Assembly: GCF_041296385.1 (NCBI RefSeq)
Contig: NC_091014.1
Span: 6,051,578-6,115,577 of the forward strand
Direction of reading: 5' to 3'
Source of the DNA: Aphelocoma coerulescens
Lineage: Eukaryota; Chordata; Aves; Passeriformes; Corvidae
DNA length: 64,000 bases
Shown in pieces: positions 37,315-50,338 of the stretch (position 1 is the first letter of the stretch; the number at the start of each line of letters is the position of its first letter). Under the pieces are notes generated by a model. The model made no database searches and was not told the DNA's origin. It worked only from the letters and a program-made list of their open reading frames with translations. The position numbers and the translations under genes were made by a program.

Positions 37315-37625
37315 AGATCAGAATCCAGGCAAAGAAACAGAACTAGAAACAAAATGGAAAAGATATGAAAAAGAGAAAGTAAAAGAAAACCTGAATAAAG
37401 GCCACAGGTGTAGAAAACACTGAATTAAAAAGACTAAAGAAAAAATGTGAAATAAGTCAATGGAAACAGAGAAAACAGCTCAAAACAAGAAAGGAAATAA
37501 TGATGCTGCTTCTTTAGTTTATTAAAGGAATGGCAAACCTAAAGTGGAAAAGTTCAGGAAAAAAAATAATGAAAGCAGAAAAAGACACCACAAAAAGATG
37601 TAGAAAAATAAAACCAAGAAACGCT
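37315..37625. repeat. A-rich purine-biased block
   Basis: About 310 bases dominated by A and G on the plus strand, with runs such as GAAAAAGAGAAAG and AAAAAGACACC. It is irregular rather than tandem. Strand asymmetry of this kind often marks old poly(A)-containing insertions or simple-sequence decay. Confidence 0.6.
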
Positions 37626-39820
37626 ATAATAATTCCAAGTATCTTATTTACAGGGAAGTGCTTGTAAATATGCCTTCCATATGCTTATAAATATTAATGG
37701 TACATATTAAACATACAATAAAAAGGCAAGCAAAGGAAAGAATCTAGCTTTAATGTGATTGTGATTTTCTAAGCTGTGACACTCTTTAGCATTGACATAA
37801 TACACCAGGAATTTAACTGAGCATGAAACTTAAGCATATGCTGAAATTTAAGCATTTCAAGGATCCCATTCACTGCTGCAGCTGATTAAAGCAAGTAGAT
37901 GCTTAAATGTGTTGCTGGATTAGGGTTTCTGGGGACAGGTTAACTTGCAATGCCTACAAAAGGAGATAATATTTTAAATAACATCAATTTTTCTTATTCA
38001 AAGCCTTTTTATGACAGCATAGGTTTCTATGCAAATATTTGGGATCTCTTTTCAGTTGAATCTCAGCACAACACATGGAAAATTAATGAGGATGGGAGTT
38101 GGAATTGAAGGGATGGGGCTTGGAAAATGCAGAGCAAAATTGCACATGCACAGGATTATTACTTCAATACATCCACTAATTCGTCATGAAAACAAGGTGA
38201 TAGCAAACACCAGATCTCCTAGTCTGCATTCTAGTTTGTTAGCAGAAATCTTCTTAAGTCCTGCTTATATTATGACTTCTTTTACAGAGCACCCAGATAG
38301 GGGTAGATCATCAGCATCAGTGCCAAATTGCCCAATTAATCTAAGGTGACCTGAGTAATTCAGCTAAATGAGGCATGATCTGAATATGACAAGGTAGAAG
38401 GCATGCAGAGAAAGGGAGCAGAGCACGAAAGGAGATGGTCTTAGCTCAAAACAAGGCACAAAGATTCAGGTTCACTATTGCCCTGCACTTTTTATATTTA
38501 TTTGCATCTCTGTACAAAGTGGATGTGACATGCTACAAAAGAACAAGTAAATGGAAATGCATCTCTGTGGTGCTGTTCAATGGGAAAGTAGGACAGGGCT
38601 GTAATTTAACACATGGGACAAGGCTATGCTAAAAAGCAGCCAAAAACCCTGCACTTTAGCAGTATTATCTCTGCTCTCTCAGACCTCTTCACTGTAACTT
38701 CAAGCCTGACTCTCACAATTTGTATAAAGATGACAGTCAATCAAATTTCCCTTTCAACAGCCCTAATAGCTCATAGTCTTTTTTTCTGTCTGATTCATTT
38801 GTGTCTTTCCATGGTACATTTTCTCCAGCTGAAAAACCTGTATAAGATTTTTTTACCCCATCATGCCCATGCCATGGGCACCTCCAGCCCATGTCTCACC
38901 AGAATAATTCAGTACTTCAGTTCTACCAGTGCTGCTTCTGCACTGTACCTCAGATTTCTGAAGTGAGCTGAGTTTAAAAAAAATAAAATAATTTTTAAAA
39001 AAATTCCACATAACAGTTCTGCAGTTGTGTAAAGAGAAATGTGATACATGGGAAGGAATAAAGAGCTTGGAGCACAGCATTTCATATAAACTGGTGAAAA
39101 AAAAAGAAAAATATCTTCAAGATCTTGTGAAATCTCAGCCAAGGACAGAGAAATATCAGCCAAATAGCAAAAGAAAAAAGTGTTGAGTGACAACTAACTT
39201 TACCCAGTTATAGGCAGAGTTTAGTGAGCTGTCTAAAATCTGTAAAAAAAAAAGCAGTGAAAGAGTCTGAATGCCCTAATAAATCACAGTGCCCTAATAA
39301 AATATCATCATTTATCCCTCTACTGATGCAATGTTCAGAAGAATGAATAATTCCTCAGGTTTTTCTGTAACAGGAGCAGGCATGTGCTCAGGCAGCAACA
39401 TTATACGCCTTTGATGATGCCGGGACATCTTTCAGGCAATTGTCTCCTTTTATACCACTGCTATTAGGATCACAGTTTAGTTCAGAGCAATTTAAATGTA
39501 TCCTTATCTCCTTCTTACATCTCTCCAATAAATCTTATCTGTTGGCTTTCTGGAGGAGGGGGTGGTAGAGCAGATTGTTGTAAAAGGTGTTTGCTTTACG
39601 AGCCAAGATAAAATTTACAAGTTACATTTCCATCCAGCTGCTGGAAATGTGCCTTTTTTCATATTCAATTCAGTCGATCCTTTTTACAATTTCTTTTTAT
39701 TTTATTATTTTATGAAGAGAGCTCTTTCAGTCCATTATAAGCTGCTACCCGAATCAATTAAACATGGCACAGTAAAACTACAGAACAAAGGACAGAAGCT
39801 TTGCAGGATACAGTATGTTC
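37626..39820. other. Unique AT-rich DNA, no gene seen
   Basis: A small direct repeat GCCCTAATAAA occurs at 39273 and 39291. Frames up to 117 codons were read and not recognised. The part after about 39345 has a non-repetitive texture similar to conserved noncoding DNA. Confidence 0.45.
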
Positions 39821-39858
39821 AGTTAATTAGTCCATTACAAATTAGTGGCAATTAAGAT
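39821..39858. promoter_or_regulatory. Cluster of homeodomain-type ATTA sites
   Basis: Within 38 bases occur TTAATTAG, CATTAC, AATTAG and CAATTAAG, four ATTA/TAAT cores of the type bound by homeodomain proteins. In AT-rich DNA such sites are common by chance, and the claim rests only on their local density. Confidence 0.25.
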
Positions 39859-41307
39859 TGAAATCTTTTTCATTGATTTGTGCTAGTTTATCTGTGATTG
39901 AGCCAGCAGATGAATTGCATAAAATGACAAAAAAAGGAAGTGAAACAACAAGTTCAGAATCCATACTGGATATTTCTCAATCCCAAGAATTGAAGCGGAG
40001 GCTGGGAATGGCTGGGGCAGAGAATATGACTGGCTCTTAATTACAGATATTTGGTGTGTAGGACAGGAGTAGACCTGGTCAGATACTGTGTGGTTCTGGG
40101 GGAACTTTGCTCTGGAAATCATGAGGTCCATAAGTACCTCCTGAAAATATGCAGAGGGAGCATCTGGATTTTAAAGTGCACTTTTCTATGTGGTATTTAA
40201 AGGCCTCCTAGGCAGCAGTGATGGAATCAGCTCATCTGCAATTTGAATCTAGGAATTTTTGCTTTCAAAGTGAAAATTGGATGCCTCAGTAACTGAGCTG
40301 GAAAGAAGGAGCCCATAAAACCTAAGCTAGAAATGTTTATTAGCGTGTGGAAGTACATCTTGTTTGCTACCAGAAGCACACCATTTCTGAGCCTAATTAT
40401 CTCTGACCAGTTCACAGACCTCCCAGTTACACAGTTCTGGAAAAGAATTTTTCCACCATATACTTTCCTTTTGGTGGACTACAGCTTATTCAACTATCCC
40501 AGCTGAGCTGAAAGTGATAGTTGAATCACTTCCTGAGCTGATTCCAGAAAGCAAGATCACGATGTTGCACTTGACAAAAATAGGTGTACAAGGGCAATCC
40601 TCAAGACAATTTTTGTACAATGGGTAAAGTAAACATAATAAAATGCCATTATGACATATTAGCCTCTATGTGTACTGTGAAATGCTTTGAATGCAAAGAG
40701 AATTGCTACATTTCCAAATTCTGGAATGCCCCCAGATTTGCTGTGTCTGAAAAGACACTATTGCCAGTGAAAAGAAACAAAAAAAAAATTAAAATATATT
40801 TAAGGTATTTTTCAGTCACTTATAAGATACCATCTTTATGAATGCATGAGAAACCAGACTACTCGATAAATTGATACTTGGACCTCAAGAGTCAGTCAGA
40901 AGTTGTTACTGTCTATTGGCCATTTCAGAAAGTTAAATAGTCCACATCCCTCTAGGCAGAACATCCCAGGAAACAAGGTATATTCTCTTCTGTTATTCCT
41001 GCTACCACTCTCAATGCTCAATGATGGAAATGACCTTAATTTTCTCCCATTGAGGCCATGTCTTTCTATGCAGGCTGAGCTGCTTTGACAAGCCAGCGTG
41101 GGTAACTGCACGTGGTGAGACACACGTGGCTTGCAGAGCACAGCGAGGATTTGACACACCAAAAGCCAGCAGCGTGCCTGCTTCTACCATCAGTAATGTC
41201 AGACACAAATGCAAAAAAAGAATCCCATTTTCTGGATGCACAGTGCACTTATGTACAGCTGTATTTTCATGAAAGAGGTTCCATGTAAATTTCATATGAA
41301 TTATGGA
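39859..41307. other. Unique DNA, no gene seen
   Basis: A slightly CpG-richer stretch lies at 41090-41180 beside short frames on the minus strand. No gene recognised. Confidence 0.5.
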
Positions 41308-41600
41308 CTCACAGAATCATAGAATGGTTTGGGTTGGAAGGGACCTTAAAGATCATCTACTTCCAACCCTCCTGTCACGGGCAGGGACGCTTTCCACTAG
41401 ACCAGGCCGCTCAAAGCCCAAACCAGCCTGGCCTTGAAGACTTCCACCTCACATTGAAGGGGAGGCCTCACCACCCTCACATTGAAGTATTCCTTCGTGA
41501 TCCTTAACCTAAACCTGCTCTCTTTCTGTTTAAACTCATTCCCCCTTGTCCTATCCCTACATGTCCTCACAAAAAGTCTCCCCATCTTTCTTGCACATTA
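41308..41600 (-). mobile_element. CR1 LINE 3' fragment (minus strand), about 293 bases
   Basis: The plus strand starts CACAGAATCATAGAATGGTTT, then GGGTTGGAAGGGACCTTAAA, GGGCAGGGACGCTTTCCACT, GGCCTCACCACCCTCACATT, CCTAAACCTGCTCTC and CCCCCTTGTCCTATCCCTAC. This is the best-preserved CR1 3' end in the window. A local duplication of the phrase CTCACATTGAAG occurs inside it (about 41450 and 41478). The element is 5'-truncated near 41600. Confidence 0.95.
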
Positions 41601-44600
41601 AATTAGGTTACTAACTCTTTTCAACAGTTTCTTTTTTGCAAACTTGAGGTTTCTTCCTCTCTGTTTTCTAACGTATTGGCTTCACCTCTCTGAAAGTAAC
41701 GGGTGTGGGCATAACACAGGCACAAGGGTAGGAAAGCAAGAATAGATCTGTTAGAGCTTGAATGCACAGACCCTCCTGGAGCTGCTGAGTTATGTAACTG
41801 CCTCTCTGTGCACACGTTTTTGGAGCATAGATGTAGTAAAACCCTTGCTCCCCCGTTAACATTTTAAGCACAAAGAGCAGAGCTGCCTCGCTGAAAAAGC
41901 AACGTACAAGCACAGTGAGTTGCAGTGAGCTGATTTATTACTGCTCCATTTTGATTCTGCAGCAATGCTTCTTTCTACATTAGTTTTTCGTAACTCACAA
42001 TAATTCCTGTGTACAGTTATACCTACTGCACATGCACCTCTCTGGTTTTAGATACATAATCACACCCCTGTATATTCATATATAGGTCAGTATAGAGATA
42101 TATACAAGATCTAAGTGGTATGGCACTCTAGATGACAATAAATTCTTGCACATTCAATAAGGAACACTTGCTTTTATATACTTACTTTATAAAGTTATAT
42201 ATATCTTTAGACCATAACTGCAACTGCAGAATATATTTTAGCATTAGTAAAGAGCCATTTCATAGACACACTGTAAAACTCAGAGTAACAGGTAGGATTT
42301 TAGACATTTTCAGCACAGACTTTTCTATGCACTGCATGTTGCTGCCTGTTCCCAGGCTTAAAATCCCCACCAGGTACATGCCAGGCTCCTACCAGAGCTG
42401 CCATAGCCAAATGGATGTGACTGAACTCTTCTCCCCGCAAACAAAAATATTTAAAAGATCCAGAAAAGCATGTCATTTCATTTGGAATTGCAGAGCTTCA
42501 CAACCCTGGGAAGGCAAGCAGAATTCAGCACAGATCAAGACTCCTAAATGTCAAGATCTACAAGTAAGACTGTAGCTGGTAGCCTCAGCTTCCACTGTAG
42601 TCTTTGGAGATGTGGGATCCAACCTCAGTGCCCTCAAATAAGGCACTTTTGTAGTGCTGTTTAGGAGGACTCAGGCATCCAGCCTGTCCTCCAGGCACTC
42701 TTCCAGAAAGCTGCAGGGATCATATATTTTGTGTTATTTATTCCAGTCTCCTGGTGCAACTCAGATCCTCAAGGATGCATCAGGTGGCACTAGAAACCTA
42801 TTTTTAAGGAACTTAGTCTTTGTCTACTTTCAGGTGAGCTGAATTTATCCCCAGATTCTTTCAACTGTATTGACTAGGGGATCAATAAATTGTAAAACAA
42901 GTTGCAAAATAACCTCAACAAGTTAAAAAAATTATCTATATATAGCAATGTTTTTTAATGAGGAATTCCCTTATGTCAAAGTGAGTTAAATACCTTGGAC
43001 CTACCAACCTGGGAAACTCAAGGAGCTGAAAAATTGTCCCATTAGTTTACATGGACAGCAGATAGCCCACAAGTAACTGTGCACGGTATTTCTGGTCTAG
43101 TTGAAAAGGAGAATTACAAGCTATTCAGAAATCATCTCAGAAAAATAACTTTCTGCAAAGAATGGCATTTAGACAGTCACTGAAGTACAACATCCGAGAA
43201 CATAAATTTTACCCACAACCTAATTTCGTTTTCTACAGATTGCTCAGAATCTTGCCCAACATGCCCATGTAATCTCCATGTTTCTGGTGTTATAACTAAA
43301 TACCAGAAGATTTGCATCATCTCCACAGATTTTCTGTTTGCTGACTGCATAAGTTAAACCAAATACATTCAGTGTGTGAAAGTACAATACTTATCATCCT
43401 GTGTCATTTTCTTGAAAAATTACTAGGAGCCAATTATTTCCCTAAATTTTGCTTAGAAATTTGTGAAAAAATAGTTACAGATAAATAATGAGTTTCTTAA
43501 ATCTGTGCCAGTGCAATGGCTACAGATCTCTGGCTCCTCAATGACAGCCCTGTGTCTTCAGCTGATGCTTTTCTTAACAGGGCATACCCATCTCTTGTTT
43601 CACTTCTTTAGAGGTAGATATCATTCTCCAGCAGGAAAAGCAGCCTCCCATTTTTAAGTGTTCTCACTATAAACCTCTGAAATCTTATTCTGAAGCATCT
43701 GAGGGTCATTTTAATTGCGGTCACTCACTCCCTAGCACAACAGCCCTAGGAGTGCATGTGCTTTATTGGATCATTCCTTCAAACTCTGACTGGAGCTCCC
43801 CAAAAGTGCTTGTTGTCTGAAAAGTGACAGTAAAATGACATTGTAGGCTCCTATATATCTTTTCCCGATGGATTCCAGATCCAATTTTCTCAGTTCATGA
43901 GTGAAAAGAGGCTTATTTTCTCTTCCCCCTCTTGCAAACACAGCCTGCAATCTGAAAACCAAGCAGGGTTCTTCATTCTTCTTGCCTCATTACCAGTAAT
44001 AAAGATCCTGCAAGCAGAGTTTTACCTTTCTAATGATGAAAATACATTCTAATTTGGTCTTCACTTTTGACTTTATTCATCTAATCATATCATGAATTTT
44101 TTCTGTCAACAGGATAAACATAGTAAGGGCCAATACCTGAATAGGAAGAGGTCACTTTTATGAGGCCATGTGTCGTAGTATAACAACATTTCACAGCGAC
44201 TTCTTAATGTGTCAAGAGAAAACTGATATGGGGAAGATTATTAAAGTTTGGGTTTGATTTCCTTGGCTTGAAATATCAATTTGAAATAGCATCAGAACCG
44301 GACTCCAATGCCAGCAGGGAGTCACATTGCTTTGTGAGAATACCAAGAGAGAAAAATCTAGAAGAAAAAAAATTGTGAACACAAGGGAGTACAATTTTTG
44401 GCTTTAGACCCTTGACAGCACCATTTTTATTGAACCAGTCATAATTTTTTCCCCTATTTTTCAATGAACTAGTGTGGAGAGCAAATGCTTCCTTTAGGGC
44501 AGTGTGGGGTAGTCAACCAGGATCACTCTAATGGGATTGCAAGTGACATTTCACTGGCCCTCATTCCAGGTAGATGTTTCTGCATCAGCAGGTTCTTTTC

Positions 44601-46079
44601 AATGCCTCTCTCATATCTCAAAAAGCCAAGAAGCTGTTTCCAGCAATTACCTTGACCATATCTGACCAGGACAAACCGTAATCAGTTCATATTACTCTGT
44701 CATTTTGAAACTAGAGCTGGGAGAAAGTTGGATTTGAGAGCAGTAGTGGAGAGAATGTAAAAATTAATATATCATATTATTATTAGCAATAAAACATCAG
44801 CCAAATATAGTGATCATAAAATAGTCACAAACTAAAATCAAGGGGTGTGAAACAAATCCTCTAATCTTCTTGCTTCACATCACACAGCTGTATTTTCTGG
44901 TAGATTGCACAAAATGCTCTTTGTGCTCCTGCTGTTGCAGGACTTTTTTTTTTATTTATTTTTAATGTGTATGCTGCTGTTAACCTCACCAGCACTAGAA
45001 AATCTCATCGTTCATTGCAAAATGTAGTGTAATGCACTTCACCATTCAGATTAGATATGGGTGATTATAACAATAATCTTGTGCATGTGCTGTACATCTG
45101 TACAATCAAGCCATTCTTTTTTAAATATTAAATGGCCTCTTGGGGCAAAAAGTAGGTTAATCAAAATAATACTGTCAAGTAGAGAGTACAGACCTTTTTA
45201 TAAAAGAAAATTAAGTAGAACTGGTAATTATAAGTAGTGTACAACCTTTCAATGTAGTCAATAAGAAAGTTAATTTGCTTAAAATAATGAGGTATCCTGG
45301 CATGAACAATCTGTTCATACTTTGTTCCCAAGAGCCTCAAGAGGGAATCAGAGCCCTAGCTGACATTTGATACTTTCTGTCAATTTATCAGCTCGGTGTC
45401 AGTCTGAGTTTGTAAGATGGTGGTAGAAGGATGCTTGGGGACTGATACGAAAACTGGGAAAACAGAGTTGGTTTCTAATGCCTGAGCTTATCCTTATTAA
45501 AAATAAATAAACCCCTCACATTTCCATCCACACTCTCTTCAAAATTAACTTGGGATGTTTGGATATGGTGTTAAACTAACAAGAATAACTAGGGTACTAA
45601 TAATAAATGTAAGCAATATTTGGGAGAGCTGAGGAGATCTTAAGCTTTGGGCTTCTCTAATGGAGATCTGTGTGCAAATTAATGAGAATGGGAGAAAACA
45701 AATTACCTCCCATTTTCCATTTCTCTCTGAGGTTGTTCCTGTGCTGCCAGAAGCTTTCAAGGGCCGGTCTTGGTAAGACAAGATACTAGATGACATCATT
45801 TTGGTGACCAGTTCAAAACATCCATGAAATTATACAGATTTAAGCCCAAACCATGAAGGTTTTCTTCCCTTCTGCTGCCTTGCCTTCAGACACACCTGCC
45901 TTAGGAAGTTTTCTTGGAGAATAGAAACAAACAACCAGATAATCAGCAAAGGCTTGGGGTCATATAAATTTATGGCTATGGGAAGTTTTCCTTCTGGTTT
46001 TCATGCATTGTTCGTTGCCAACCTGGAGAGATTTGGGCACCCAACAAATCAATGGTGCTCCATCAAAAAGCAGTATCAG
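41601..46079. other. Unique AT-rich DNA, no gene seen
   Basis: Includes a TATA-rich stretch near 42065-42110 and, at about 44750-45180, low-repeat sequence with many TTAT and ATTA cores that could be conserved noncoding DNA. The longest frame (42132-42575, 147 codons on the plus strand) has no recognised domain. Confidence 0.45.
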
Positions 46080-46383
46080 CAGGACATATAGTGATAGAAC
46101 AAGGGGGAATGGATTTACATCAAAAGAGGAGAAATTTAGATTAGATATCAGGAAGAAATTCTTTACTCAGAGGGTGGTGAGACACTGGAAGTTCAGAGAA
46201 CAAGTTGTCCAGAGAAGCTGTGGCTGCCCCATCCCTGGAAGTGCTCAAGGCCAGGTTGGATGGGGCTCTGAGTAACCTGGTCTAGTGGAAGGTGTCCCTG
46301 CCAATGTCAGGGGGATTGGAACTCAATGAACTTTGAGGGACCTTTCAACCCAAACCATTCTGTGATCCTACGATTCTGTGACT
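46080..46383 (+). mobile_element. CR1 LINE 3' fragment (plus strand), about 304 bases
   Basis: Contains GATAGAACAAGGGGGAATGG, TTAGATTAGATATCAGGAAG, GAGGGTGGTGAGACACTGG, GGCTGCCCCATCCCTGGAAG, GGCCAGGTTGGATGGGGCTC, GGAAGGTGTCCCTGCCAATG and the end CATTCTGTGATCCTACGATT. It is decayed and 5'-truncated. A 90-codon open frame crosses it but is not a CR1 protein. Confidence 0.95.
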
Positions 46384-46559
46384 ATTAGGAGAGAGGTTCG
46401 GAAAAGAGATAATTGTACATATGCCACATAGAGGTCACAGCTCACAGTTTGTGGTTAATGAGAACTCATGATGATTCATGCTAATATTTACTGGCTCATT
46501 AAGATGTTGTGCTGCCTGTTGGAGTGGTTTGAGGAATCACTGGTGTCTGAATGGAGATG
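46384..46559. other. Unique DNA
   Basis: Short gap between the CR1 copy and the ORF-dense patch. Confidence 0.5.
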
Positions 46560-47640
46560 ATCTTCAGATCACCAAAATCAATTTTTCAGCTAAAACAGCC
46601 ATCCAGGAGAATTGGTCAATGAGACAGACAGCCAAAGAAGGGCAGTGGCTGGTCCAAAATCTCAAATCCTGCTCAGTTATGGCCAGGAGGGAAGGGTCAA
46701 TTATCCTGTGATGAGAGGACTCATGGTGAAGGTGAGACAAGGCATTACCACCATCACCTCTCAAAATAACCCCTGGGTATGTGCCTGTGGAGATCTAAAA
46801 TCTAAACATCACATTTCTGCAGTAATAAAGATGTTACAAGAAAAAGGGGGTTTCAGTACTGGTGATCCTTTTGACTGTGACAGAGCTTAGGAAAAAGCAG
46901 ATACATCTCACTGAGGGCAAAAGGGGGCTGAAGGAAGAGAGGAGCAGAAAACCCTGAAAGCTGAGAGGACTGCAAGGTCATCTACTCATTCCAAAGTCTG
47001 TCTGAGCCAACTGAGGAATTGAAGTGTCCTTCAAAGAAAAGCTTGTGCACATTTGCAAACAGTTCGGGAAAAAGCTACTGAAAGCAGGTACTTCAAGAGC
47101 AAACAGTGGAGGTTTTGACCTCCTTGTACAGCACATCCCAAGCCTTGCCAGCTTGTACAGACCATTAGAAACCAGTGCAGGACCTGGGACCTGGGGAATT
47201 TTCTCACTTCATGACAGCAAATCCTTGCCCTCACTAGTGCTCTGCCGTAACTGTAGCAAAAAGCTGCCCAATTTCCTTTGATCTCCAATGAGATCCATGG
47301 TTTGTTTATCCTGGCAAAGGAAGAAGTATTTGTTTTCCCAGGCCTCCCCACAGGCAAAGAGGGACATGCCAGCCATTCCTGGGAATGTGCAGAGCCATGC
47401 AGAACCTCGATGCTTTTGACCTTCTCTGCATGGATGCAGAAGTCCTCTCTGAGACATCCCTTCATGAGATCACAGCCTTCCCCAGAGATATTTCTATGTT
47501 TCTCCTGGTCACAAATGTGGATGCAGTGTGTCCATTGAAATGGAAATGCTCTGCAAAGTCACAACACCCAAAAAACTTCCCTCAGGGGAGCTTTAAAAAC
47601 ACTGGATTCCTAGTACTGTCTAGACTATCTGGAAGGTAAA
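46560..47640. other. GC-richer, ORF-dense patch, no domain recognised
   Basis: Several frames of 77-92 codons on the plus strand and a 144-codon frame on the minus strand (47031-47465, ATG start) overlap here. A fragment of one plus-strand frame near 46770-46800 reads NPWVCAC, which recalls leucine-rich-repeat C-terminal caps, but nothing around it supports that. The patch may be an old retroelement or processed RNA remnant, or simply GC-richer DNA. Confidence 0.3.
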
Positions 47641-50321
47641 CATTTGCTCCTCAGAAAGGTTTTTCATGTTTCCCAGTGTTGAATGTCATCCCTAGCAAGG
47701 CCACTAGCACTGGTTTTGGTTTGGCTAAAAAACAGATATATTACAAGTTCTTTCCAGGAACACTCAGCAGCACATTTAGCCTGTCTGGTGAGTCACAATA
47801 GGCAGGACACAGGCAGCCTGCTTTAAAGGATGGAACTAAACAGTTAAAGAGTAGTTAAATTATAGAAAGCTTTATTAGCCTCTAATGTAAAACAGAGACA
47901 AGAATTTCCTTACCATGAGGTTTTCCTTAAAGAAACATTTGACTCCTTTTCTGAACAGAACACTTAGGCAGGCTGTGCAAATTTCCAAAATAAAGTAAAA
48001 GAAAAAAGTACTCACTTTAATGTGTTACATTTCAGCCTGTCAGCATCCTCACATATTTTCTTTCTGGAGTGACCAAGCACAGAAGGCATCAATCAGCAAG
48101 TTCTTACATCTTTACAAATAAGAAAACCTGGGGAAAAAAACCAGATTTCAGTCCAATGTTCCTTTTAAATCTTTTCACTTAAATAACTACCTGACATTAA
48201 AGTGTAAAGTGAGTTACAATAGCAGACACCAAGTCCTGAAACTGAAAACACTGCTCACTGCTTCCACTCCTCTACAGCCACGCAGGTACTTGCTGTGTCT
48301 CATTGTACCATCAAAAACAGACACCTGAGCATCTCCTCTGAAAACTTGTCATCAAGCAAGGGCCAATTACATAAAATTTCTTAATTAACTTCAGGGAGAG
48401 GTTAAGTTTGACAGGAATAGCAGGAAATATTTCCTACATTCCCTACCTATCATCGGGTGGTTAAGGGAGAAAAGGTCAAAACTTCTCACTATCCACACAT
48501 GTCAAACACAGACTCTGAGTCCCTAAATATGCATTGCAAGGGATGGAATTATTTTATATGAATGACCATCCAGTTATTTTTAAGATTAAACCAATCTCTT
48601 GCTATGAAAGCTCAAATAGAAAGAAGGCTTTTTTTGGTTTTGTGAAGCTGAAATTACAGGGAAGACTTTCACACAGATAGCTGCACAAAGCTGGGAGCAG
48701 TTTCAAACTCCAGCAACTCATTCCAGGGTTTGTTTTTGCTCTTAACTGGGTTTACGTGCAAAACTACAATGCACTTGTAGAATCTGGACTGTCTTCATCT
48801 ATCTGCCTTAAATGAACTTGTTTTTTTGGCAGACAATGGGTCTCCACCCACTGGTGATTGGACCCCACTGAAGCATCTCAGATTGAATACAATAAATACT
48901 AATTGAAAAGTACAAGCTGCTCCTGCAAGTGTTTTCAGGGTTATCTATAAGACAAAAGAAATGTAAAACATTGGGCTTTTTTTTTACTGTGTGTATTGCA
49001 CAAGGTGGAATTCATCCAACCACACAGGGGTTTCTGGATGTACACAGACAAATTGGTTTCAGCATTTCACCAAGTAACTCTGAACTCCCTTAGTAGAGAG
49101 AGACAGTCAATACATCCAAGTGTCTCATCCTATTTTAGAGAGCTACATTTCATTAGATAAGCCTTGCCCCTAATCTTCCCTGACTCTCATGGAGCCCAGA
49201 TTCTCAATACTCCAAAGCACAAGCTCAGACAAACACTCACCTTTTGTCAGATCAATCTTACTTTGAGTTTCTGACTCTACAAATTAACACATTTCTAATC
49301 TTTAAAATTAAAAAAAAACATTATTTTTTTCCCTCTTGTAGAAATTAGAATTTATGCTGTTTTCCCATGGTTAGTTTTCTAGTCCTAAGGAAAACCACAG
49401 TTCAATCTGCCCACCTTAACAGGGCCAAAAGAAGTTGGTTATGGATACACCAGTCCTTGTGCGTTTTCAGGTCTCATCTATTCAATGTGCCTGGGTTTCA
49501 TCCACACACCAAAATTGCCCCTATCCCTCAGTATCACATAGGCTGATTTCAGCCTTCTTCTCTCCAATTTTTTCCAGCCTCAATATGTAGATTTATATGT
49601 AATTCCCTGCATTAAATTATGACACTAATTCGCCAGATTTCAATGGCTGTTCATACAGGTGCCTTGTTAATCATAGGTTAAGTGATTTCACATGTTCACT
49701 TAGTGAGTCAGTGGCAGAAATCCCACATCTCTCCATTCTGCATCCTCTGCTTCTGACAGCCAGTGAACTCTGCCTCTTCATGGCATGATGAACACAGGCA
49801 GTGAGCACTAAGAATCATTAACTGCATCCACAATCCACTCCACAAATGTCTTTCACTCGGCTAGATCTCATTGCTCAATTATAACCTAGTCACTTATATT
49901 TTGCAGCTCATCATCAGAGGCTTCTTATCACATGTGGCATTTGCTCATTAAGACTGAGATGTTATTCCCAGGATTCAGGCAAGGGTTAACATCAGTAGGA
50001 GTTGCATCCTTATTCTGTGAAAATGTTGTTCAGAGGCATGACTAAACCGATCATCTCCTGTTAGAAATTTGCTTCTTGAAGAAATTAAAGGCTTTGTCAA
50101 ATAAAAATGAAAACTTCCTAAGTTTGCAGTTAAACTGCATGCATTAAATCAGTTAGCTGTAAAGCCAACTAAAGCAAACTACCTTAAACTATCTTTCTTT
50201 TATTCTTTTTTTTAAATAGAGCACAAAGATTAACCTTTGCATTTCTGAGCTGCCTGAATATTTAGTGTATTCACAATGTTAAAATATCTGGAGACATATT
50301 TCTAAAACTGAGCATAAGTAC
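47641..50321. other. Unique AT-rich DNA, no gene seen
   Basis: No open frame of 60 codons occurs from about 47640 to 50730, unusually closed on both strands. No repeat family recognised. Confidence 0.5.
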
Positions 50322-50338
50322 AAAAAAAAAAAAAAAAA
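50322..50338. repeat. A17 homopolymer
   Basis: Seventeen consecutive A. Confidence 0.9.

Noticed and set aside
42132..42575. 147-codon plus-strand frame
   Set aside because: Unrecognised, with no splice signals or composition shift noted; treated as chance.
46003..46275. 90-codon frame over the CR1 copy at 46 kb
   Set aside because: It crosses the CR1 3' end in a frame unrelated to CR1 proteins.
46770..46890. NPWVCAC phrase resembling a leucine-rich-repeat C-terminal cap
   Set aside because: No leucine-rich repeats precede it and the later cysteine spacing does not fit; a few residues can match by chance.
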